From positions 46,050-110,049 of the forward strand of contig JAIXOR010000024.1 in NCBI GenBank assembly GCA_027486655.1: a stretch of 64,000 nucleotides of DNA, read 5' to 3'. Under the pieces are notes generated by a model, which worked only from the letters and a program-made list of their open reading frames with translations, searched no databases and was not told the origin of the DNA. The translations under genes and the position numbers were made by a program. This DNA is from Verrucomicrobiaceae bacterium. GTDB lineage: Bacteria; Verrucomicrobiota; Verrucomicrobiia; Verrucomicrobiales; Akkermansiaceae. This document shows positions 1 to 7,799 of the stretch, in pieces. Within the stretch, counting starts at the first letter, position 1. Every line of letters begins with the position of its first letter.

Positions 1-2581
1 GCGCACCGTCGGTCAGGATGGTGAGCGGTTCATTGTCACACGGGCGCTTGGCCGTGACCTTGACACCACGGGCTTCCGCAAGCGCGATGCGGGCAAATGA
101 CTCCTTGCCGGAACCGCTTTCGACGAGCGTGTGATGCGCCGCCTGCAGGGTCAACTCGACCGGTTGCTGGTTGCGGATCACCCTCAGCTTGAGCGGTGAG
201 TCTCCTGATTTCAGGAGTGCGGCGAAGAGGGCGGAGGTGTCCGGGGTTTTCGTTCCGTTAAGCTGCTGGATGAGATCGTTCGTCTTCAAACCCACGGCGG
301 CCGCGGCCGACGAGGCGGGCACCTCGACCAATTGCACGCCCAGGTCATCCCGGCTTACGCCAAAGGCGGAGAACTCCTCACCCTTGAGGCCATGCAGCGG
401 TGCGCCGAGCCAGTATAGCCGGGGTTCCTTGTCCTGAGCCACCGCCTCATCGGCCGGCATCTCAAGCGCGGGAATCACCGGGGTTTTTGCGATCGCCTTG
501 AGCGCCGGTTTCTTGACGCCGAATTGATCCATCGGGAAGTTTTTGAAGCCAACCCGGAATGCCGGCGAACCTTCCTTTACCCGGAAATCCCCGGCCGCGG
601 GATCGATGAACATCGGATCACCGCCGACGGACTTCGCGTCGCCACCGGAGTCCAGATGCTTCGCCCGCTGTGCCTCGCTGGCAAACAGGTTTTCATCCAC
701 CTGCACGCCCCAGCCCTTCGGCTGGCCAATCGGTGCGTGGGCTTTCATGACGATGTTGTGGCGGAACTCGCTGTCGCTTTGATCGAACCAGACATGCGGG
801 TGAAATCCGTTGTTCACCATGATATTGTTGAAAGCCTTGCGCCCGTATCCTTCGCGGAACTTGAGGCCTCCGGCGAGCATGAGATTGTTGTAGATCACGT
901 AGTTGGATGATCCATCGTCCAGGTCGACGTCCCATCCGTGGTCGCAACGCCATCGGCTGTCGCGGATGGTGATGGGCTCGATCACATCGAGGAAAGGAAG
1001 GCGCGGATCCTTCTTCACCTCCGGCTCGGACACACCGCGGTGATTGCTTGTCCAGAAACGGTCGCGGCCCCACGAATTGAAGGAACCGTGATCGTGCGTC
1101 TCCAGCACGGTGTCGAATACATCGCAGCGCTCGATCAAATGACCGCCCCAGGTGCCTTCGCTGATGTTGATCCCGGCGCGCGCGCAATCGTGGATCGTCG
1201 TGTCCCTCACCGTGATCTTGTAGGACATGGAGATCTGGACACCGGCCGGTTGCCGCTCGACCCGGCCGATGCCGTGGATCAGGCAATCCTCGACGGTGGA
1301 GTCGGCGGGATAGTTCGAGGTCTTCGGCCCGGGATTGCGGTCGATCGCCGCAAGATCCTGTTTCTGTCCGTATTCGAAAAGCGGGCTTCTGACGGCGTTT
1401 GGATCACCGACGAAACAAACGCCGCTGGCCCCCGCGTCGCGGATGTGGCAGCCCTTGATGAGGGCTTTGCGGTTGTAGTTGTTGACGAAAATCGCGTTTC
1501 CACCCACCTGATCGAAGGTTCCGTCGAGGATGCTGACATGTTCCGTGCCTTCCAGCAGCACCGCCCCGCCCCGATAAATCGCCCAGTCCGAGCGGAGCAG
1601 CGGTTCCTTCGTATCCATGAAAGTGCGCGCCGCGTGGCGGAAGGTGAAACCCTTGAATGCGACATGTCTCACGGGTTTTTCCTCGGTTCCACGAAACTCG
1701 ATGAGGTGACGCAGCCTCACCACCTCGACAAGCGCTCTCGCGGAATCGGTGCCGGGTTCCGGCATGAAATACAGCTGACCTGTGACGGCGTCATGGAACC
1801 ACTCACCGGGTGCGTCGAGTTCCTCCAGGATGTTTTCGACCATCCGGAATTCCTTGTGCATGCCCATCTGGCGGTTGTTCTGCCATCCGCCTTCATAAGC
1901 CACCGAGCCGTCCGTGTTCTTGCCGGTGATGCGGTAGTGATAGCCACCCCAGCGCGCGGAGTGCATGGCATGGATGTAGCCACCCACGGGATTGCGCCAC
2001 TTTTCCGAGCGTTCCTTGGAAAACGCGTCCGCCGCGAATCCCTGATAGGCGGCGGTGGTGCGGGCGGCGTCGAAGTTCGGGTAACGCGCCATCCTTTGCC
2101 TTTTGCCATCGATGAACAACTGGTCGATCGCCAGCCCGTCCGGCGTTTTCGCCTTGAAGACACCGTTGCCGGCGGCGGTCCATTTCAGATCAAGCTTCCA
2201 ACCACCGCTGATGACCGCCTTGCCCTCGTTTTCTGCCTGATAGATCACCGGATGTTTGTCCGAGCCCGAATCCGCCGCGCCGAGGACGAGGGAATCCGGC
2301 AGGTAATACACGCCGTCCGCGACATGAATCGTGACCGGCTCCCGGCCCGCCACGGCACGGGCCGCATCCCTCGCCTCAGCCAGGGTGCGGAACGGCGAAT
2401 TTTTGGATCCTTTGGCACCTTTCACGCCCTCCGGAGACACATGAAAATCCGCCGCAGGCAGTGTGGAAATCGACAAGGCCGAGCCAAGAATCCACATAGG
2501 GAGACGACGGACCGAGAGGCGTCGAAGCCAACTTGGTTGGCTGGATGAAGAAGGGATGCGAACGGGAATCAGGCGGGACAT
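1..2581 (-). CDS. Secreted right-handed beta-helix protein (GH141-like) with PDZ domain, C-terminus outside window
   Basis: The minus frame is open from an ATG at 2581 to the left edge (about 860 residues, no stop), so the C-terminus is missing. A hydrophobic signal segment follows an Arg-rich stretch (WILGSALSISTLPAADF). The mature start DFHVSPEG..SPFRTLAEARDAAR, the DGVYYLPDSLVL strand and the VISGGWKLDLKW and QLFIDGKRQRMARYPN motifs are typical of large beta-helix proteins related to GH141 (alpha-L-fucosidase/xylanase family). Helix coils continue to about residue 650. A PDZ-like segment follows at about 745-820 (VGLKTNDLIQQLNG), then the start of what looks like a discoidin-type domain (EPLTILTDGA). 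The gene lies 68 nt after the GH29-like gene and is probably cotranscribed. The start is uncertain: Met30 (2494) or in-frame ATGs upstream at 2644 and 2638 are alternatives. The GH141 assignment is by motif recall; other beta-helix families are possible. Confidence 0.85.
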   Translation of the reverse strand, partial: MSRLIPVRIPSSSSQPSWLRRLSVRRLPMWILGSALSISTLPAADFHVSPEGVKGAKGSKNSPFRTLAEARDAARAVAGREPVTIHVADGVYYLPDSLVLGAADSGSDKHPVIYQAENEGKAVISGGWKLDLKWTAAGNGVFKAKTPDGLAIDQLFIDGKRQRMARYPNFDAARTTAAYQGFAADAFSKERSEKWRNPVGGYIHAMHSARWGGYHYRITGKNTDGSVAYEGGWQNNRQMGMHKEFRMVENILEELDAPGEWFHDAVTGQLYFMPEPGTDSARALVEVVRLRHLIEFRGTEEKPVRHVAFKGFTFRHAARTFMDTKEPLLRSDWAIYRGGAVLLEGTEHVSILDGTFDQVGGNAIFVNNYNRKALIKGCHIRDAGASGVCFVGDPNAVRSPLFEYGQKQDLAAIDRNPGPKTSNYPADSTVEDCLIHGIGRVERQPAGVQISMSYKITVRDTTIHDCARAGINISEGTWGGHLIERCDVFDTVLETHDHGSFNSWGRDRFWTSNHRGVSEPEVKKDPRLPFLDVIEPITIRDSRWRCDHGWDVDLDDGSSNYVIYNNLMLAGGLKFREGYGRKAFNNIMVNNGFHPHVWFDQSDSEFRHNIVMKAHAPIGQPKGWGVQVDENLFASEAQRAKHLDSGGDAKSVGGDPMFIDPAAGDFRVKEGSPAFRVGFKNFPMDQFGVKKPALKAIAKTPVIPALEMPADEAVAQDKEPRLYWLGAPLHGLKGEEFSAFGVSRDDLGVQLVEVPASSAAAAVGLKTNDLIQQLNGTKTPDTSALFAALLKSGDSPLKLRVIRNQQPVELTLQAAHHTLVESGSGKESFARIALAEARGVKVTAKRPCDNEPLTILTDGA

Positions 2582-2649
2582 GACTGGAAATGGTTGGGAA
2601 GTGGAACCAAAACGGCGATGCCTCGTTGAAGTTTTCATCCGCATCGACT

Positions 2650-4089
2650 TCATCGGACAAGAACAGCGGCTTTCTCGAAAACCGCGAGACTCTCCGGCGA
2701 AAGATATCCATCCTGGGTAATTTCCAGGTTAAAGATCGGGACGTTCTTGTGGGCGATGAAACCCTTGAGCAGATCGGCGAGCTGATCCGCATTCCAGCGC
2801 GGACCGGAAGGCGGGGTGTCGCGGCTGGCGTGGACCCAGTTGGCGTCGCTGATCAGGCAGGCGCTGGCCTGCAGGCCGGCGTGGGTGCCGGAAGGGTAGA
2901 AGCCCTTGGCGGCGGGTGTCAGCAGCGCGTCGATGCCACGCGGGTCGTAGCAGGCCTCGCCGGTGCAGAAGTCGTGGAATGGGGTCGGGTTGTTGAGTTC
3001 CCAGGCGTTGAAGCTGACCAAGCGCCGCGGGTTGCCGGCCTTGGCGGCTTTGGCGAGGGATTCCCAGGGAGCACTGCGATAGTAGTAGTTCGTGCTGCCG
3101 TCGTCGAACCACCAGCCTGAGAGCTTGTCGCCGTAACGTTCACCGGCTTCGCGGATGATGGCCTGCCAATTCCGGAAGAAGGGCGTGGTGTCGGTTTCCC
3201 AGAAGCCGCTGGACTTGAGCCAATCGGCGTCATCGTGGGCGCCAAGGTGGAAGTAGAGGAAGAGTTTCATCCCGCGCTTGGCGAGGGCATCTGCAAGATC
3301 CATCGGCAGGTCGCGCTTGGCGGTGCGGCCGGGCAGGATGGCGTCGAGCGCCTTGCTCGGCCCCGGGAAAAACTGATAGGCGTGCGAGGTGGTGAAGACG
3401 ACGAAGCCCGCGCCGGTGGACTTCATTTGGTCGGCGAACTTTTCGACATCGAAGTCGGCCACCGCCTGATCGTAGGACTTGGCGTCGCCGCTGCGGGGCA
3501 TCGACTGCTTGGTCCAGTGGACCATCATGCCGTAGCGGGCCAATTGGAACCAGGCGGTGTCGGCGCGCATCGCCAGCGCTCGCTTTTCCTGAGCCGTGCG
3601 GACCTCCGGCCGGACCAGTTCGATGGCGTGGACCTCGGCGTTGAAGGCCGGGGCTCCATCGGCGGCGGCGAGGCGCAGGGAAATGGTGGATTCCCCGGCG
3701 GGCAGGTCCAACAAACCCTCCAGCTTGACACGTTGCCATTTCAGCGGATTGGCGGGCAGGCTGCAACGGAGCGACTTGCCGGCGGCATCGAGCTTGAAGG
3801 CGAGCGGCTGCTGGTTGGCGCGTTTGACGAGCACGTAGACCTCGTGCGCGGCGGCCTTGTCGCTGGTGATTTTCCAGGTGGCGGATTGGTCGGCGCGGGA
3901 CCAACCGGCGACCTGGAACTTGCCGTGGCTCGAGTGGCTGACGCGTTGCAGGCCCTCTCCCAATTCAGCATCCACCCCCATCAGCACGGTGACGTCGTCC
4001 GGCTTGAGCTTGAAATCGGGGACGAAGGCCGCGTGTGCGGTGCCGATGGCGATGCATGCGCCGAGAAGGCGCGAGGCGATTGATTTCAT
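2650..4089 (-). CDS. Secreted GH29-like alpha-L-fucosidase-superfamily protein
   Basis: This encodes 479 residues. Residues 1-20 form a signal peptide ending AHA. A beta-rich CBM-like region lies at about 55-160, and a GH29-like (beta/alpha)8 barrel at about 180-479 (RYGMMVHWTKQ, then FTTSHAYQFFPG, then GWWFDDG at 325-331). Asp329 or Asp330 occupies the place of the GH29 catalytic nucleophile. The canonical HHDGF motif is replaced by TSHAYQF, so this is a divergent member whose substrate may not be a simple fucoside. The ATG at 4089 overlaps the TGA of the upstream gene (ATGA), which fixes the start and suggests translational coupling. It is the last but one gene of a run with two large six-hairpin-type proteins. 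Confidence 0.9.
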   Translation of the reverse strand: MKSIASRLLGACIAIGTAHAAFVPDFKLKPDDVTVLMGVDAELGEGLQRVSHSSHGKFQVAGWSRADQSATWKITSDKAAAHEVYVLVKRANQQPLAFKLDAAGKSLRCSLPANPLKWQRVKLEGLLDLPAGESTISLRLAAADGAPAFNAEVHAIELVRPEVRTAQEKRALAMRADTAWFQLARYGMMVHWTKQSMPRSGDAKSYDQAVADFDVEKFADQMKSTGAGFVVFTTSHAYQFFPGPSKALDAILPGRTAKRDLPMDLADALAKRGMKLFLYFHLGAHDDADWLKSSGFWETDTTPFFRNWQAIIREAGERYGDKLSGWWFDDGSTNYYYRSAPWESLAKAAKAGNPRRLVSFNAWELNNPTPFHDFCTGEACYDPRGIDALLTPAAKGFYPSGTHAGLQASACLISDANWVHASRDTPPSGPRWNADQLADLLKGFIAHKNVPIFNLEITQDGYLSPESLAVFEKAAVLVR

Positions 4090-7000
4090 GAAGGATTCTG
4101 GATGCTGACGCCCATGAGGCCGATGACGACTTCCTGGGAAAGGGTTTCGAGCTGGATTTCCTTGAGCGCGACGCCCGGCCTGAGCTTCAAGCCGTAGACC
4201 ATGGCGCGGCAGTTGGTGCCCAACTGGACTTGAGCGGGCGGTGTCTTCGGCAGGGCGAATCCGTCGCGCTCGTAGTTGTAGTCCACCCGGCCGAAGCCAC
4301 AGAGGGACCAGAAGTTCTCCGGAGGTGTTAGATCGAGGGATTCCTCCACGCCGTCGGCATAGCGGAAACGAAGGACGGCGTTGGAGATCCTCCCTTGCAT
4401 GGGATTGGTGGTGCCGGCGACGAGCAGCCAAACGGCTTCTCCTTTCGCGTCGATCGGCACCGTTACGGAGTCCGGCCAATTGTCCCAGAGCGAGGTGAAG
4501 GCGATGTTTCTAACAGGATCCGGCTTGGCGAAGCGCGCTTGCTGCGGGGTGACGAGGTGGTTTCCCTGAACGAGGGTGTTCGTCTGCCGCCCGCCGTCGA
4601 TGCGCTTCAGGCCGGCGGGGTCGCGATCGAGCTTCCAATCGGCCGGTCCGGCGGCAGGCGCGTCCTCCTTCACGCGGGCGGCGATCGCTTCGGCGGAGAG
4701 CGCGCGATCGTGCACGGCGGCGCGGTGGATGCTTCCCTTGAATTCCGGTGCGCCCTCGCCACCGGCTCCGATGCGCAACGACCGGGGGATTGCGTGGACC
4801 GGCGGGAAGTCGCCGTCGGTCTTCGACGCCACTTCACGGCCATCGAGGTAGAGTTTCATGACGCGCGCCTTCGAGTCGTAGACCCCGGCGACGTGGACGC
4901 GCTTGCCGGGGCTCAGCACGTTGGGAGCGGTGACGCTGCCGTTCGCGGTGATGAGGCGCAGCGAGTTGCCGGGATGGGTGTCCAACAGGAAGCCGTCGAG
5001 GCTGTTAGGAATCGAACGATCAAGGATCCGGCCGCCCTCGGCGGGCATCGTGTCCGGAGTGATCCACGCCTCCACGGTGAGTTCGGCGGAGGGATTCGCA
5101 AGTTTGGGATCCACGACCTCGAAGGCCGGTCCGTCGGCGGAGAGCGCATGTTCCATTGAGACGGTCGGGGTCGCGATGCCCCAGTGCGGGAAGGTCCACG
5201 CGCTCCAGCCGTCGAAGGCGATGCGCATCGAGCAGGTGTCCGGCCGCGGCGAGTCGTAGCGCTGCTGATAGATCGTGCGCAGGTCGCCATTGTGGCGGGC
5301 GGAGAGATCGATGGTTTTCCAAGTGGCCTCAGCCGGTGCCTCGCGCAGCAAGCGGTTGTCGGGCTTGGCGGGGACGTGGACCTTGAAGACATCGTAGCGG
5401 GGAACGTCGCCCTCGACCTTTCGGAGTTCGAGCCGGTGACCGGGGCGGCCTTCGGATTTCTCCACCGCGACCGGAACGGAAACCGCCGCGCCTTCGAGCT
5501 CGAGTTTTACATCCACGCGGGTGGTGGCGGGCACATCGAGGCGGAGCATGCCGTAACCGGCCCAGGGCTCGATGGTGAACTTGGCAGCCTTGCCGTTGAC
5601 GAGCACCGAGCGGACTTTGTCGGCGAGGATGGGCAGGCCAAAGCGGACGGCGGCGGGCTTGGCGAGCTTGAGCTGCCAAGTGTCGTCTTTCAGCCGCAGC
5701 GCGAACTCCGGGGTCTCGATCGACGCGTGTTTCCACGACGAGGGAAACGACGGCTCGATGCGCACCACGCCATTGGGATAGTCCGGGCGATAGCCGAAGA
5801 GCCCCTCGACGAGCGTGCGGGCGAAGGACGAGGCGATGTCGTTGAAGTCGATGCCGCAGTTCGGCTGGCTGAGGCCGCCGGGCGAGATGATGTTCACGCG
5901 GTTGAAGTTCCCGCTCTCCTGGCTGAAGCCTTTCTTCGGCTCGAGGTCGCCATACATCGACTGGAGCATGGTGCCGCGCAGGATTTCCCAGCCGTCGTCG
6001 CCCTGGCCGGCGAGGAAGTAGCCGAGGGCCATCGCGAAATTGTCGCCGTGATAGAGTTCGCGGATCGACCACTGGCCGGGCACGAAGTTCGAGGTCTGGC
6101 GCATTTCGCCGCTGAAGGGCAGCTTCACGCGTTCCATCGCCCACTCGGTGTAATACATCGCCTGCCAGGCTTGTTCGGGCGTGGTCATGCCGGCTTCGAT
6201 CGGGACGTGCTGGGCATAGACCCAGGCGTTCGGGTTCACGCGGCGGTGGCCGCCGGGTTCGAGGAAGGATCCGAAGTGGCCTTCGTCGGGCAGCCAGAGG
6301 ATGCGGTGGAGCGCGTCGTGGATCTTCTTCGCCTGCTTCCGATGGCGGGCCTCGCCGTTCCGGTCCCCCGCCCTGCGGCACATGTCCGCAGCGGCGCGGT
6401 GGCCGGTGAACATGTAGGCGGATTGCTCGGGCGTGCCGCCGCCATTGAACCAGATCGAGTCGTTCGGCCAGGTGTTGTTGTAGCTTTCGTAGAGGCCGTC
6501 GTCATCGGCATCGAAGCATTCCCGCGCCCGCTTGAGGTGCAGTTCCAGCATCGGCAGCAGGTGCTTTTCCAACACCGGGTCCGCGGTGTGACGCCAGGCG
6601 CGCACCGCGTCGTCGAACATCAGCGTCTGGAACTCGTAGTGGAGCGCCGGTTGCTTGTAGTGGACGAAGCCTTCGCCAAAGAAGCGCGAGTTCCCCCATT
6701 GCTGCGCGCCATTGGTGGAAAACTCGGCCTTGGTCTTGGTGTCGTCCTTCTTGATCTGAAGTTCGTCGTAGAGCTTCACCGCGCGACGGACTTGATCGGT
6801 CCATCCGTAACTAACAGCACCACCCATAGTGCGCCAACCGGGCATCTGGAAACGCCACATCGATCCGCCGTGAACGAAGCATTCGTGCACGAAGAGCCCG
6901 TAGGACGCGGCGACCGAGGCACCGGCGGCGGCGTTCAGATAGGGATCGGGCGTGTCCACCTTCACGCTTCCTCCGAGTTTCGCGACGCGGGCCAGCCCGA

Positions 7001-7799
7001 GGTCGAAGGCCTTCGCGGCGTCCTTCACCACGGCGGGATCCAGCGGCTTTCTGATGTTTGTTAGATAGCTGCCCTCGTTGTCATCCGTGGCAACGGCGAT
7101 CGATTGCGGACCTTTGTCCAAGGTTACCACGGCGATGAGGCCGGTGCCGGCGGCGACGCCATCCGTGGCAGGTGAAACCTTCGCAAGTCCGTCACGGTCG
7201 GCATAGGCAATCCGCTCCCAACGCAGGACATCCGCCGATAGCGAGCCCAGGACGGTGGACAGCGGCGCGGCGGGCTCCTTTTCAAGGTGATATCCGCGGT
7301 CGCTCGTCTTGATCTGGAACGAGCCCCCCTTTTCCGCATCCGGTGGAAAGAATGCCCACAAGGCGTGATCGCCGGGAAGCGCGCCGACCACCGCGAGGCG
7401 TGCGGTGAATCCGGTGGCATCCGCCAGCGCGGTGCCGGTCAGCCGCGCCTTGAGGCCGGGCAGGGACGGATCGCTCAGCTCCCACTCGATCCGCCCGGGA
7501 AGGTAGCGCATCACCCGCTCTGAGAAGCGGTGGAATGGCAAACGCTTTCCCGCACGCTCGATACCGCCGTAGAGCGTGCCCATGCGGCCATTCAGCGCCG
7601 GCATTTCGCCGCCATACACGATGGCCATGCGTTCGTGGCAATAGAGCGGCCGGTTGTCCCAGCGGGTTCCATTGCGCAGCACGATGGCATCGCCCTCCGG
7701 CTGATAGACCAGGCCGGGGATGGGAAAGGAGGAGTCGGCGGCGAGCGGGCATGCCGCTGCCAGCGACAACACAAAAGGAATCCATGCACGTCGTTTCAT
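4086..7799 (-). CDS. DUF4450-like six-hairpin glycosidase with LamG-type domain
   Basis: This encodes 1237 residues with a signal peptide (MKRRAWIPFVLSLAAACPLA). The N-terminus (LVYQPEGDAIVLRNGTRWDN, then RPLYCHERMAIVYGGEMPAL) matches what I recall of DUF4450 proteins. The middle (about 320-720) carries hallmarks of an (alpha/alpha)6 barrel related to glycogen-debranching and GH95-like enzymes (WRFQMPGWRTMGGAVSYGW, FNGGGTPEQSAYMFTGHRA, YHGDNFAMALGYFLAG). Residues of about 880-1070 look like a LamG/concanavalin A-type jelly roll (ELTVEAWITPDTMPAEGGR, FKGSIHRAAVHDRALS). A further C-terminal beta domain follows. Start and stop both overlap neighbouring genes by ATGA. Its role in cleaving a fucose- or rhamnose-containing glycan is inferred from context only. 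An alternative ATG at 7997 lies inside the upstream gene and gives no signal peptide. Confidence 0.9.
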   Translation of the reverse strand: MKRRAWIPFVLSLAAACPLAADSSFPIPGLVYQPEGDAIVLRNGTRWDNRPLYCHERMAIVYGGEMPALNGRMGTLYGGIERAGKRLPFHRFSERVMRYLPGRIEWELSDPSLPGLKARLTGTALADATGFTARLAVVGALPGDHALWAFFPPDAEKGGSFQIKTSDRGYHLEKEPAAPLSTVLGSLSADVLRWERIAYADRDGLAKVSPATDGVAAGTGLIAVVTLDKGPQSIAVATDDNEGSYLTNIRKPLDPAVVKDAAKAFDLGLARVAKLGGSVKVDTPDPYLNAAAGASVAASYGLFVHECFVHGGSMWRFQMPGWRTMGGAVSYGWTDQVRRAVKLYDELQIKKDDTKTKAEFSTNGAQQWGNSRFFGEGFVHYKQPALHYEFQTLMFDDAVRAWRHTADPVLEKHLLPMLELHLKRARECFDADDDGLYESYNNTWPNDSIWFNGGGTPEQSAYMFTGHRAAADMCRRAGDRNGEARHRKQAKKIHDALHRILWLPDEGHFGSFLEPGGHRRVNPNAWVYAQHVPIEAGMTTPEQAWQAMYYTEWAMERVKLPFSGEMRQTSNFVPGQWSIRELYHGDNFAMALGYFLAGQGDDGWEILRGTMLQSMYGDLEPKKGFSQESGNFNRVNIISPGGLSQPNCGIDFNDIASSFARTLVEGLFGYRPDYPNGVVRIEPSFPSSWKHASIETPEFALRLKDDTWQLKLAKPAAVRFGLPILADKVRSVLVNGKAAKFTIEPWAGYGMLRLDVPATTRVDVKLELEGAAVSVPVAVEKSEGRPGHRLELRKVEGDVPRYDVFKVHVPAKPDNRLLREAPAEATWKTIDLSARHNGDLRTIYQQRYDSPRPDTCSMRIAFDGWSAWTFPHWGIATPTVSMEHALSADGPAFEVVDPKLANPSAELTVEAWITPDTMPAEGGRILDRSIPNSLDGFLLDTHPGNSLRLITANGSVTAPNVLSPGKRVHVAGVYDSKARVMKLYLDGREVASKTDGDFPPVHAIPRSLRIGAGGEGAPEFKGSIHRAAVHDRALSAEAIAARVKEDAPAAGPADWKLDRDPAGLKRIDGGRQTNTLVQGNHLVTPQQARFAKPDPVRNIAFTSLWDNWPDSVTVPIDAKGEAVWLLVAGTTNPMQGRISNAVLRFRYADGVEESLDLTPPENFWSLCGFGRVDYNYERDGFALPKTPPAQVQLGTNCRAMVYGLKLRPGVALKEIQLETLSQEVVIGLMGVSIQNPS

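Noticed and set aside
938..2548. Long plus-strand open frame of 536 residues
   Set aside because: It mirrors the beta-helix gene on the minus strand, has an Arg/Asp/Val-rich shadow composition and no domain or signal peptide.
5184..7064. Plus-strand open frame of 626 residues
   Set aside because: Antisense shadow of the DUF4450 gene in high-GC sequence; composition is typical of a shadow frame.
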